Below are positions 40,205 to 48,860 of a stretch of 64,000 bases of DNA, piece by piece; within the stretch, counting starts at the first letter, position 1, and every line of letters starts with the position of its first letter. A program made the translations under genes and the position numbers. The notes under the pieces were generated by a model. It worked only from the letters and a program-made list of their open reading frames with translations, searched no databases and was not told the DNA's origin. Origin of the DNA: Duganella sp. sic0402 (GTDB lineage Bacteria; Pseudomonadota; Gammaproteobacteria; Burkholderiales; Burkholderiaceae_D). The DNA is taken from positions 434,001 through 498,000 of the forward strand of contig NZ_JAHUWK010000001.1 in NCBI RefSeq assembly GCF_019219065.1, written 5' to 3'.

Positions 40205-40630
40205 TCAGTTTTTTGGCTTGCAGTTCGGGCAAGTACCTTTGATCAGGAAATCGATCTCCTGCGTCTGGAAACCTTCCGGCAGCTTGATCTTGCGCGGCAA
40301 TGCCAGGTCGGTGAAGCAGGTCACTTGTTCGCACTGCACACACTGGAAGTGCGCGTGTTCGTGGGCGTGGTGGCCGGCCCCGGCACGGAAGCGCCACACC
40401 TGATCGGCGCCGGCGATACGGTGGATCAGTTCATTCTCGGTCAGCCATTCCAGCACGCGGTACAGCGTGACGGAGTCCAGTTCCTCATGCTGCTTGCTGA
40501 GCAACGCCTGGATTTCGTGGTGGGTGAGTGATTTTTCCTGGCCCAGCAGGAACTCCAGTACCAGCACGCGCTGGCGGGTGACACGGGCGCCGGTGGCTCG
40601 GATCTGTGATTCGGCGATAGATGTTTGCAT
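40205..40630 (-). CDS. zur: Fur family regulator, Zur
   Basis: A 141-residue Fur-family repressor. The winged helix spans about residues 10-80 (TRQRVLVLEFLLGQEKSLT, LDSVTLYRVLEWLTENELI). The His-rich hinge HHAHEHAHFQCVQCEQVTC and the C-terminal GTCPNCK form the metal sites, including a CxxC structural zinc. Its place between a CobW gene and a ZnuD-like receptor identifies it as a zinc sensor rather than Fur. It lies upstream of the operators on the same strand, so it may have a separate promoter. Confidence 0.92.
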   Translation of the reverse strand: MQTSIAESQIRATGARVTRQRVLVLEFLLGQEKSLTHHEIQALLSKQHEELDSVTLYRVLEWLTENELIHRIAGADQVWRFRAGAGHHAHEHAHFQCVQCEQVTCFTDLALPRKIKLPEGFQTQEIDFLIKGTCPNCKPKN

Positions 40631-40674
40631 CCCGCTATGGTAACACGGCGCGTAATGCGGTTAGAATACCGCCC

Positions 40675-41013
40675 ATGTATCGCCGCCGCTATATAGTCCA
40701 TGCCTTGCTCGCGCTACTGCTGCTCCTGACGCAGCAGCTGGGGGTAACGCACGTCTATAGCCACTGGAGCGAGGCCGAGCAAAGCGCCCGGCTCAGCGAA
40801 GAGGACCAGGCCAAACATCGCAAGCGCGTCGCCGTCCACAAGGTCTGCGCCGAATGCGTGACGGTAGCCCAAATGGGCGCCGCCATCACCAGCGCGCCGC
40901 TGACGCTGGCGCTGTCCACCCTCAGCACTGGTCCGGTCACGCTGCAGCTCACGCTGCCCGCATGCGAACGCACCATCTGCGTCTTCCAGTCCCGCGCCCC
41001 CCCTCTGGCCTGA
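40675..41013 (+). CDS. Small exported or membrane protein with CAEC motif (DUF2946-like)
   Basis: A 112-residue protein. The start MYRRRYIVHALLALLLLLT at 40675 follows a -10-like TAGAAT. The single hydrophobic segment may be a signal or anchor. A His-containing segment (GVTHVYSHW), a VHKVCAECVTVAQMG motif and a late cysteine (ACERTICVF) follow. This pattern recalls DUF2946-like proteins found before ZnuD-type receptors. It may bind zinc in the periplasm, but that is inference. The receptor gene follows 96 bases later. Confidence 0.7.
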   Translation: MYRRRYIVHALLALLLLLTQQLGVTHVYSHWSEAEQSARLSEEDQAKHRKRVAVHKVCAECVTVAQMGAAITSAPLTLALSTLSTGPVTLQLTLPACERTICVFQSRAPPLA

Positions 41014-41109
41014 CACCCAAAATCCGTCCTGAATTTTGCTTTTTTCGCCGCTGCGCGGCCCGATCCGGGCCGCCGCGCGCGATCGTCACCCCATTGCTAG
41101 AGGTTTTAC

Positions 41110-43098
41110 ATGAATATCCAACGTACGCTGCTGGCCAGCGCGATCCTGTCCGCCTATTCCACGCTGGCTTTCGGCCAGACCACTGCTGCGCCTGAAGTGC
41201 AGCAAGTTATCGTCACCGCCAACCCATTCGGCACCACCGCCAATGATCAGATCCTGACCCCGGCCAAAGTGCTGTCCGGCGACGAGTTGCGCGACAAGGC
41301 CGGCAGCTCGCTGGGCGAGACGCTGTCGCAGGAGCTGGGCGTGTCGGCGTCGGCGTTTGGCGCCGGTGCTTCGCGTCCTATCATCCGTGGCCTGGAAGGT
41401 GCGCGCGTCAAGATGCTGGAAAACGGCATGGCTGTTTCCGACGTCTCCGGCCTGTCCAACGACCACGCGGTGGCGGCCGAAGGTGCGGTGGCGCAGCAGA
41501 TCGAAATCCTGCGCGGCCCGGCGGCGCTGCTGTATGGCTCGGGCGCCATCGGCGGCCTGGTCAACGTCGTCAACGAGCGCATCCCGACCGCGCTGGAACC
41601 CAAGCTGACCGGCCAGGTCGAAGCGCGCGCCAGCAGCGTGGACCAGGGCCGCAATCTGTCCGGCACCATCGACGGCTCGGTCGACAAAATGGCCTGGCAT
41701 ATCGACGGCAATCTGCGCAATACCGGCGACTACAAAATCCCAGGCAACCGCGTGCTGGGCGATCCTGATTCAGCATCCGGCCGCCTGCCGCACTCGGACA
41801 CGCGCGAGCGCAACGCCGGTCTCGGCGCCTCGTTTGTCGATAACTGGGGCTTCGTCGGCGCGTCGGTGTCGCACCTGACCAATGTCTACGGCATTCCAAG
41901 CGACGAAGGCTCGAAGATCGACCAGAAGCAAACCCGTTACGACATCGACAGCCTGGTCAAAGCGCCGTTCGCGGGCTTTGAGACCTTCAAGTTCAAGGCC
42001 GGCTTTACCGATTACGAACACGCTGAAATTGGCGAAGACGGCGCAGCGGAAGTCATCTTCAAGAACCGCTCGACCGAAACCCGCGCCGAACTGACACACA
42101 AGCCGCTGGCCGGCTGGCATGGCACTTTCGGCGTGCAAACTGAAAACACCAACTTCTCCGCGCTGAGCGGCGAGGGTGGCCCGGACACCGTGCCGGTGAC
42201 GCATTCGACTTCCAACGCCGCCTTCCTGGTGGAAGAAACCGACTTCGGCCCGGTCAAGTTCAACGCCGGCGGCCGTGTCGAACGGGTCAAGCGCGAGCCG
42301 GTGACCGGTGTAGACCGCGCCTTCAACCTGCGTTCCGCGTCGGTGGGCGGCATGTGGCCGTTCGTGCCTGGCTACGCGGTCGGCGCCACGCTGTCGTACG
42401 CGCAGCGCGCGCCGTCGACCGAAGAACTGTACTCGGCCGGCCCGCACGACGCCACCGTCACCTTCGACATCGGCAACGCCGACTTCAAGAAAGAAACCTC
42501 GCGCAATATCGAGCTGAATGTGCAGAAGACCACGGGCCTGGTGCGCTGGAAGGCCAATATCTTCCGCAACAAGGTGAGTGACTTCATCTACGGCCACATC
42601 ACCGGCAATCTGCTGGACGAGGAAGGCAATGCGGGCGACGAGCTGCGCGAGCGCATCTTCGAACAGGCCGACGCCACCATCCACGGCGCCGAAGCGGAGC
42701 TGGAATACAACCCGACCGGCGCCGGCTGGTCCGGCCGCGTATTCGCCGACACCTCGCGCGGCAAGCTGGATCGCGGCGGCAGTCTGCCGTTGCAGCCGGC
42801 CACCCGTTTTGGCGTCAGCACCGCCTACAAGATGGGCGCGCTGCGCGCCGGCCTGTCGCTGGTGCACGCGCAGTCGCAGGACCGTCTGGCTTCGTTCGAG
42901 AGCACCGATACGCCGAGCTACAACCAGCTGAACGCGAACGTCTCGTACAACCAGAAAGTGGATGGCTACGACCTGACCTGGTTCCTGCTGGCCAAAAACC
43001 TGACCAATGACGAGATCCGCGTATCGACCTCGGTGTTGAAAGACATCGCACCGCTGCCGGGCCGTAACGTGGTGTTCGGCGTGCGCGCCAAGTTCTAA
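41110..43098 (+). CDS. znuD: TonB-dependent receptor, ZnuD-like zinc receptor
   Basis: A 662-residue outer-membrane receptor (signal MNIQRTLLASAILSAYSTLAF, cut near FGQ). Plug motifs: VIVTANPFGTTANDQILTP, ASRPIIRGLEGARVKMLEN, GLSNDHAVAAEG and VAQQIEILRGPAALLYGSG. These, with YAQRAPSTEELYSAGPHDAT in the barrel, are characteristic of the ZnuD group, which imports zinc. The barrel ends RNVVFGVRAKF. The extracellular His-rich loop of some ZnuDs is short here. Zinc function is supported by the neighbouring zur and CobW genes. Confidence 0.88.
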   Translation: MNIQRTLLASAILSAYSTLAFGQTTAAPEVQQVIVTANPFGTTANDQILTPAKVLSGDELRDKAGSSLGETLSQELGVSASAFGAGASRPIIRGLEGARVKMLENGMAVSDVSGLSNDHAVAAEGAVAQQIEILRGPAALLYGSGAIGGLVNVVNERIPTALEPKLTGQVEARASSVDQGRNLSGTIDGSVDKMAWHIDGNLRNTGDYKIPGNRVLGDPDSASGRLPHSDTRERNAGLGASFVDNWGFVGASVSHLTNVYGIPSDEGSKIDQKQTRYDIDSLVKAPFAGFETFKFKAGFTDYEHAEIGEDGAAEVIFKNRSTETRAELTHKPLAGWHGTFGVQTENTNFSALSGEGGPDTVPVTHSTSNAAFLVEETDFGPVKFNAGGRVERVKREPVTGVDRAFNLRSASVGGMWPFVPGYAVGATLSYAQRAPSTEELYSAGPHDATVTFDIGNADFKKETSRNIELNVQKTTGLVRWKANIFRNKVSDFIYGHITGNLLDEEGNAGDELRERIFEQADATIHGAEAELEYNPTGAGWSGRVFADTSRGKLDRGGSLPLQPATRFGVSTAYKMGALRAGLSLVHAQSQDRLASFESTDTPSYNQLNANVSYNQKVDGYDLTWFLLAKNLTNDEIRVSTSVLKDIAPLPGRNVVFGVRAKF

Positions 43099-43107
43099 GA
43101 AGCGGTG

Positions 43108-43677
43108 TTAGTCGGGCGCCGCAAACTGGCGCTCGACCAATGCGATCAAGGTGTCTTGCATCTGCTGCCGCTCGTGCGTGGAGAAGTGGCGGATGTTGAG
43201 CATTTCCAGCAGCACGAAACCATCCAGCGCGGTCCATACGGACAGCGCCAGGCCGGCGCTTTCCGTCAGGCTGGCCAGACTGCCAGTCCCATTGTCGTAC
43301 ATGCTTTTGACCGGTTCCAGCAGGGACGGGTAGCTCGACGCGGCGGCCAGCAGATTGGCCATGATCTTCTTTTCCCGCGCGCCCATGGCGAACGCGTAGT
43401 TGATGCGGGCAATCAAAAACTTCTTCAGCGCCTGTTGCGGATCCAGCGCCGGATCGACGCAATAGGAATCAAGTTGCGCGCGCATGCGCTCGACCAGCCC
43501 ATGCAGCAGCGCTTCCTTCGACTTGAAATGATAAATCAGCCCGCCTTTGGTGATGCCGGCGCGCGCGGCGACGCCGTCGAGGGTAACGTCGTGCACGCTG
43601 CCCTCGGCGATGAGGGATTCCAGCACATCCAGCAGCGCATCGCGGTTGCTGACACGTGCGCCGTTAGTAGGGGTCAT
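43108..43677 (-). CDS. TetR family regulator
   Basis: A 189-residue repressor. The start MTPTNGARVSNRDALLDVL at 43677 gives the normal family N terminus; the frame is open further upstream without support. The helix-turn-helix is at about residues 12-58 (VHDVTLDGVAARAGITKG then LIYHFKSKEALLHGL). The C-terminal ligand domain is helical and does not reveal the effector. It is divergent from a chemoreceptor gene, and a perfect palindrome lies between them (43793-43811). Confidence 0.88.
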   Translation of the reverse strand: MTPTNGARVSNRDALLDVLESLIAEGSVHDVTLDGVAARAGITKGGLIYHFKSKEALLHGLVERMRAQLDSYCVDPALDPQQALKKFLIARINYAFAMGAREKKIMANLLAAASSYPSLLEPVKSMYDNGTGSLASLTESAGLALSVWTALDGFVLLEMLNIRHFSTHERQQMQDTLIALVERQFAAPD

Positions 43678-43792
43678 GAGGTTGCTTAGCAATATGTAAT
43701 AACACGTAATTTTACTACGCTGACCATTTGCTACCAAATTTTTGACTAGTGGTAGATATATCACAATTAACCTTTCCCAAAAGTAATGGTGT

Positions 43793-43811
43793 ACTATACG
43801 TGCAGTATAGT
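43793..43811. promoter_or_regulatory. 19-bp palindrome upstream of the chemoreceptor gene
   Basis: ACTATAC-GTGCA-GTATAGT is a perfect 7-bp inverted repeat 17 bases before the chemoreceptor start. It overlaps a -10-like TATAGT. A candidate operator for the divergent TetR protein. A second, looser repeat (CTACCA...TGGTAG, 43731-43755) lies nearer the TetR start. Confidence 0.5.
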
Positions 43812-43828
43812 TTACTTGAGGAGAACGC

Positions 43829-45436
43829 ATGAAATTGAAGTTAAAACAGCGCTTGATGCTCAGCCTGGGATTGCTGATGGGGCTGTCGTTGCTGATCGGC
43901 GGCGCCGGCATGCTGGGCGTTCGGGCGGTGGACCGGAATATCAGTGAGATTCTCGATCTCAATAATCCCCAGATGCTGTACGCGAACGAATTGCAAGCAT
44001 CGATCCAGGACCGCATGCTGGCGGTCCGCAACGTCATCCTGCTGGCCGATCCGGCCCTGGTGGCGCCGGAGGTAGAGCGCATCAAGCGCCAGGAAAACGT
44101 GTACCGCGAAACCTACGCCAAACTGGGCAAGATGTTTGACGATGAAATCACCACCACCGCAGAGGAAAAGCGCCTGTTCGCCAGCCTGCGCGACTACGAG
44201 AATGCGGCGCTGCCGGTGTTTAACGAGGTGCTGGAGGCCGGTGTCAATAACCAGCGCGAACTGGCGACCAGCCTGGCCATCAACAAATTGCGCCCACTGC
44301 AGCGTGCCTGGGCGGATGGCGCGCAAGCCTTGAAGGCCAAGGAGATCGAACTCAATCAGCAAGCCGGCGTCGCCGCCAAAGGCAGCGCGGAGGCGGCTTA
44401 TTCGACCATCTCGGTGCTGTCGCTGATTTCGCTGTTGCTGAGCGTGCTCGTGAGCTATCTGCTGACGCGCGGCGTCATGAAGCAGCTTGGCGGCGACCCG
44501 GCCGAGGCGCAGGCGATTGCGCGTGAAATCGCCGGCGGCAATCTGGCGCATTCGGTGGACACCGCGCATCTCGACAAGGATAGCCTGATCGTGGCGCTGG
44601 AGCAGATGCGCTCAAGCCTGAACCGCATGGTGGCGGAGATCAAAGGTTCGGCCGACGCCATCGCCAATGCCGCCACCGAAATCGCAGTGGGCAATAGCGA
44701 CCTGTCGCGGCGCACCGAGGAGCAGGCGTCGTCGCTGGAAGAAACCGCCGCCAGCATGGAGGAGATCACCGCGACCATCGGCAACAACAGCCAGAACGCC
44801 ATGCAGGGGCAAGGGCTGGCCGAGACAGCGTTGCAGTCGGCTGCCGCCGGTGGCGAAGTGGTGGAGCGCGTGATCTCGGCGATGGACAAGGTCTCCGACG
44901 GCAGCGCACGCATGACCGAGGTGATCGGCACGATCGAAGGCATCGCGTTTCAAACCAATATCCTGGCGCTGAATGCGGCGGTGGAAGCCGCGCGCGCGGG
45001 TGAGCAGGGGCGTGGCTTTGCCGTAGTCGCCAGCGAAGTGCGCGCGCTGGCGCAGCGCTGCACCGTGGCGTCGCAGGAGATACGCCAGCTGATCATGGGA
45101 TCGGTGTCCGACATCGACAGCGGCTCGGCGGCGGTGACCGAGGCCGGACGCGCGATGAGCGACATCTCCGGTGCAATCGGCCGCGTCAACGGCATCATGC
45201 GCGAAGTGGTGGCGGCGTCGGTGGAGCAGCGTTCCGGCGTGGAGCAGGTCAATGCGGCCATTATCAGCATGGACGACGTGACGCAGCAAAACGCCGCTCT
45301 GGTCGAACAGGCGACAGCGGCGGCGCACGCCTTGGCCGGACAAGCCGAAGGACTGCGCGCCACCGTCGCGCGCTTCAGGGTGGAAGCGACGCTGCTGGCC
45401 GCGCAGCGCCTGCAATCGCTCAAGCTGTTGAATTGA
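43829..45436 (+). CDS. Methyl-accepting chemotaxis protein
   Basis: A 535-residue receptor. TM1 (about 11-33) is followed by a four-helix-bundle sensor (35-190, 4HB_MCP type), TM2 (about 191-213), HAMP (about 215-268) and the long signalling coil. The hairpin tip IEGIAFQTNILALNAAVEA, AARAGEQGRGFAVVASEVR is intact. The tail lacks a CheR-binding pentapeptide. GGAGAA precedes the ATG. Its stop overlaps the start of a periplasmic binding protein gene (TGATG), so the pair is co-translated. Confidence 0.94.
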   Translation: MKLKLKQRLMLSLGLLMGLSLLIGGAGMLGVRAVDRNISEILDLNNPQMLYANELQASIQDRMLAVRNVILLADPALVAPEVERIKRQENVYRETYAKLGKMFDDEITTTAEEKRLFASLRDYENAALPVFNEVLEAGVNNQRELATSLAINKLRPLQRAWADGAQALKAKEIELNQQAGVAAKGSAEAAYSTISVLSLISLLLSVLVSYLLTRGVMKQLGGDPAEAQAIAREIAGGNLAHSVDTAHLDKDSLIVALEQMRSSLNRMVAEIKGSADAIANAATEIAVGNSDLSRRTEEQASSLEETAASMEEITATIGNNSQNAMQGQGLAETALQSAAAGGEVVERVISAMDKVSDGSARMTEVIGTIEGIAFQTNILALNAAVEAARAGEQGRGFAVVASEVRALAQRCTVASQEIRQLIMGSVSDIDSGSAAVTEAGRAMSDISGAIGRVNGIMREVVAASVEQRSGVEQVNAAIISMDDVTQQNAALVEQATAAAHALAGQAEGLRATVARFRVEATLLAAQRLQSLKLLN

Positions 45437-46203
45437 TGCGATCTGGTTTTCTGCGCGCTGCGCTACTATGCTGCGCACTCGGATGGCCGGCAGGCGGCAT
45501 GGCCGCCCCGGCTGAACCATTGCGGTTGCTGAGTTTCGATCTGCCGCCGTTTGTCGAGGCCCGCGCGGATGGCGCAGCGCAAGGCGCGGCAGTGGAGATG
45601 GTCAGAGAAATCTTCGCGCGGATGCAAATCGGCGCGCGGTTGCAGCTCTATCCGCTGGCGCGTTCTTTGGCGATGTTCGACAGCGGTCAGGCCGATGGCA
45701 TCTTCACTGTTAAAAAGACGCCGGAAAGAATGGCGCAATACGCTTTTTCCAGCCGCCCCTTGTTCACGCAGGAGACGATGCTGTTCGTGCGCAAGGATTC
45801 GTCGATACGCTTCAATGGTGATTTACGGGTGCTGGCCGGCCGGGTGGTTGGGGTGGTGCGCGGCGCGTCCTATGGCGATGTGTTTGATCAGGCGGCGGCA
45901 AAAGGCGTGTTTGCCCGCATAGAATCTGTGTCGCGCGACGAATCCAGTTTCCGCAAACTGCTGGCGGGCCGGATAGACGTGGTGGTCAGCGGCCGTGAGG
46001 TTGGATGGGCCACCTTGCGGCGGCTTGGCGCGGCGCGCAGCGCGCGTGTCGCAGGCAAGCCGCTGGAGACCACCGGCGGCTACCTGATGTTTAACAAGGG
46101 CACGGTGGACGTACGCTTTCTGCGCAAGCTGAATGCAACCATCGCCGGCATGCAGAAGGATGGCAGCGTGAGCCGGATACGTATCAAATACGGTTTGCAG
46201 TAG
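45436..46203 (+). CDS. Periplasmic substrate-binding protein, family 3
   Basis: A 255-residue exported protein (signal MRSGFLRAALLCCALGWPA). The family 3 solute-binding fold is shown by LRLLSFDLPPFVEARADG, GAAVEMVREIFARMQIG, QADGIFTVKKTPERMAQYA and RIDVVVSGREVGWATLRRL. ATG 45436 was chosen over an in-frame TTG one codon earlier. No transport genes are linked; the gene is coupled to the upstream chemoreceptor, so it may present a ligand to it. It is convergent with an ABC ATPase gene, 6 bases apart. Confidence 0.85.
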   Translation: MRSGFLRAALLCCALGWPAGGMAAPAEPLRLLSFDLPPFVEARADGAAQGAAVEMVREIFARMQIGARLQLYPLARSLAMFDSGQADGIFTVKKTPERMAQYAFSSRPLFTQETMLFVRKDSSIRFNGDLRVLAGRVVGVVRGASYGDVFDQAAAKGVFARIESVSRDESSFRKLLAGRIDVVVSGREVGWATLRRLGAARSARVAGKPLETTGGYLMFNKGTVDVRFLRKLNATIAGMQKDGSVSRIRIKYGLQ

Positions 46204-46209
46204 TTGCGC

Positions 46210-46917
46210 TCAGACGTGCAGGCTTTGCAGGATGGACGCTTTCAGCTGGGCGGCTTCGATGTCGCCACGCTGGCGCGGCGCCGGGCCGGGATGGAATTCG
46301 GTCAGCCCACCGTCCAGAAGCACCACGCGGTCGCTCAGGTAGAGCGCCTCGTCGATATCGTGCGTGACCAGCAGCACAGTGAGCTTGTGTTCGTAGGCGA
46401 CTTTGAGCAGCAGGTCCTGCAGCTTCATGCGGGTGAAGGCGTCAACGGCGGAAAAGGGTTCGTCCAGCAGCAGCACGCGCGGTTGCGTGAACAGTCCGCG
46501 CGCGATGGCGGCGCGCTGCGCCTGTCCGCCGGACAGCTGTTTCGGCAGTGCTGCGGCGTGATCCTGCAAGCCGACTTCGGACAGCAGTCGTGTGACCAGC
46601 CGTTGCGTAGACAGCGCGTTGCCGCTGTCGAAGGCGACGTTTTCCGCGACGCTCAGCCATGGAAACAGGCGTGGCTCCTGGAAGATAACGCCGATATCGC
46701 GGCTGACGCCATGCAATGGCTTGCCATCCAGTTTGACCTCACCGCTGAAATCCCGGTCCAGTCCCGAGGCAATCGACAGCAGGCTGCTTTTGCCGCAGCC
46801 GCTGGCGCCGATCAGGCTGACGATTTCGCCTTCCTGCAATTGCAGGCGCAGATCGCGCAGGACAAGGCGTGTGCCGTAGCGTTTTTCCCTGACGTGGATG
46901 TCGATGGCGATGCTCAT
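46210..46917 (-). CDS. ssuB: ABC transporter ATP-binding protein, SsuB/TauB type
   Basis: A 235-residue ATPase. Walker A SLIGASGCGKSSLLSIASG, Q-loop FQEPRLFPW, signature QLSGGQAQRAAIARGL, Walker B VLLLDEPFSAVD and H-loop LLVTHDIDEAL are all present. The start MSIAIDIHVREK at 46917 overlaps the permease stop (ATGA). It energises uptake of an aliphatic sulfonate or related compound. Last gene of a three-gene operon. Confidence 0.9.
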   Translation of the reverse strand: MSIAIDIHVREKRYGTRLVLRDLRLQLQEGEIVSLIGASGCGKSSLLSIASGLDRDFSGEVKLDGKPLHGVSRDIGVIFQEPRLFPWLSVAENVAFDSGNALSTQRLVTRLLSEVGLQDHAAALPKQLSGGQAQRAAIARGLFTQPRVLLLDEPFSAVDAFTRMKLQDLLLKVAYEHKLTVLLVTHDIDEALYLSDRVVLLDGGLTEFHPGPAPRQRGDIEAAQLKASILQSLHV

Positions 46918-47768
46918 GCGTAGCTGTCGCGCCATGCCAGGCTGCGTTTTTCGATGGCAGCCATCAGGCTGTCGCTGATCTTGCCGAGGATGGCCAGCAG
47001 CGCGATTGCCGCCAGTACGATATCGGCGCGGCTGGTTTCGCGTCCGTCCGATAAGAGATAGCCGAGACCCCGGCTGGCGGCGATCAGCTCCGCCGCCACC
47101 ATGAACATCCAGGCCAGACTAAGGCCATTGCGCAAACCGGTAAGGATGGCAGGCAGCGCGGCCGGCAGCAGCACGCGCCTGGTCAGCGCGACACTGGATA
47201 ATCGGTATAGCCGCGCCACCTCGATCAGCTTGCGGTCCACGCCGCGTATGCCGGACGCCACGCCCATGTAGACCGGGAAGAAGGCGCCGATCGCGATCAG
47301 CACGATCTTCGGCGCTTCATCAATGCCCAGCCAGAGTAGCAATAGCGGCACCCACGCCAGCGAAGGAATGGCGCGCAGCGCCTGGAAAGTCGGATCCAGC
47401 AGCGCTTCGGCATGGCGGCTCAAGCCGACCGCCGCACCCAGCAACACTGCCAGCGCCGCGCCAGCGGTGAAGCCCAGCGCCACCCGCGCCGTGCTGGCGC
47501 CGATGTGGCCTGGCAGTCCTTGTGCGCCCAGGTCGCGCAGCGTGTCGATAATCTGTGACGGGGCGGGCAGCAGATTGGCCGGAATCAGTCCGGCGCGCAC
47601 CGCCAGCTCTAGCGCCGCCAGTGCCGTTACCGGCAGCAGCAAACCGAGTAAGGCGCGCCGCCAATGCCGGCCTGCTGGCGGTCGCGGGCTCGCCGGCGCC
47701 GCGCTTTCCGCAGCGTGCAGGTTTGCCGGCAAGGCGGGCGATGACGATGCGGCCAACTGACTGCTCAT
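46914..47768 (-). CDS. ssuC: ABC transporter permease, SsuC type
   Basis: A 284-residue permease with a long Ala/Pro/Ser N-terminal segment (about 35 residues), one helix (RALLGLLLPVTALAALELA) and the BPD_transp_1 domain with five helices. The EAA loop reads IRGVDRKLIEVARLYRLSS. It is coupled by overlap to the ATPase gene and lies 11 bases after the binding protein gene. Sulfonate specificity is inferred from the SsuA-like partner. Confidence 0.88.
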   Translation of the reverse strand: MSSQLAASSSPALPANLHAAESAAPASPRPPAGRHWRRALLGLLLPVTALAALELAVRAGLIPANLLPAPSQIIDTLRDLGAQGLPGHIGASTARVALGFTAGAALAVLLGAAVGLSRHAEALLDPTFQALRAIPSLAWVPLLLLWLGIDEAPKIVLIAIGAFFPVYMGVASGIRGVDRKLIEVARLYRLSSVALTRRVLLPAALPAILTGLRNGLSLAWMFMVAAELIAASRGLGYLLSDGRETSRADIVLAAIALLAILGKISDSLMAAIEKRSLAWRDSYA

Positions 47769-47779
47769 GGCGAGGACTC

Positions 47780-48766
47780 CTAGGCCCGCGCGATGTACTG
47801 CTGCGCGAAGCGGGTATCGATCAGTTCCGCAATGGCGCGATTCAGATCGGTATCGCGCTTGACCAGCGCTTCATCCTTCAGGATAGGGGCTGCCACCTGC
47901 AAGGCCTTGACATGCTCGCTGCCCGGCTGCGGATTACTGAAATCGCTGCGCAGCTTCACTTGCAATAGCGCCACAGGCAGCGACACCTTGGCCTCTTCAG
48001 ACAGGATTTTCGCCGCTTCGGAAGGATGGGCCCGTATCCAGGCGCGCGCCTTCTCATAAGCCTTGATCACGCGCGCCACTTCGGCGGGGCGGGTGGCCAG
48101 GAAGTCCTCGCGCACGTTGAGGAAGCCATAGGTGTTGAAGGCGACGTTACGGTAGATGAGTTTCGAGCCGTTTTCCAGCTCGCTGGCCGCCATGTGCGGA
48201 TCAAGCCCGGCCCAGGCATCCACCTTGCCTTGTTCCAGCGCGGCGCGGCCATCGGCGTGTTGCAGGCTGACGTGTTCAATATCGCTGCGCTTCAAGCCTG
48301 CCGTCTGCAAGGCGCGCAGCAGGAACAGATAGGGGTCGGTGCCCTTGGTTGCGGCCACCTTCTTGCCCTTCAGGTCAGCGATGCTGCGGATGTTGGAATC
48401 CTTGCCCACCACCAGCGCAGTCCATTCGGGACGCGAGAAAATATACGGCGTCTTGATCGGATTGCCGTTGGCCTTGGCCAGCAGCGCCGCCAGGCCGGCG
48501 GACGAACCGATATCGATGCTGTTGGCGTTCAGGTACTCCAGCGCGCGGTTGCTGCCGGCGCTGAGCACCCAGCGGACCTGCACGCCGTCGGCCTTGAATT
48601 CATCTTCCAGCCAGCCGAAGCGCTTCAGCACCAGGCTTGCCGGCGAATAGTAAGCGTAGTCCAGCCGCAGTTCCTTGAGCGGCGCCGCGACCACCAGCGA
48701 TACGGGAGCCAGGCCGGAGAGGGCGGCGCTGCCGGCCGCCAGTTTCAACAGAGTTCTGCGCTTCAT
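47780..48766 (-). CDS. ssuA: ABC substrate-binding protein, aliphatic sulfonate type
   Basis: A 328-residue periplasmic protein. The start MKRRTLLKLAAGSAALSGL has a twin-Arg-like beginning and a hydrophobic core. The mature part shows the SsuA/TauA/NMT1 fold: LRLDYAYYSPASLVLKRFG, SAGSNRALEYLNANSIDIG, KGKKVAATKGTDPYLFLLR and KVDAWAGLDPHMAASELE. First gene of the ssuA-ssuC-ssuB operon. No ssuD or ssuE monooxygenase gene is nearby, so substrate breakdown must be encoded elsewhere. Confidence 0.9.
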   Translation of the reverse strand: MKRRTLLKLAAGSAALSGLAPVSLVVAAPLKELRLDYAYYSPASLVLKRFGWLEDEFKADGVQVRWVLSAGSNRALEYLNANSIDIGSSAGLAALLAKANGNPIKTPYIFSRPEWTALVVGKDSNIRSIADLKGKKVAATKGTDPYLFLLRALQTAGLKRSDIEHVSLQHADGRAALEQGKVDAWAGLDPHMAASELENGSKLIYRNVAFNTYGFLNVREDFLATRPAEVARVIKAYEKARAWIRAHPSEAAKILSEEAKVSLPVALLQVKLRSDFSNPQPGSEHVKALQVAAPILKDEALVKRDTDLNRAIAELIDTRFAQQYIARA

Positions 48767-48860
48767 GTTTTCCCAAAGTCAGGCGTGAATACGGAAAGTA
48801 TTACATCCACACCCGACTTGGTACACGAAGATATCCGGCTTTACTTAGTTGAAAACCGCA

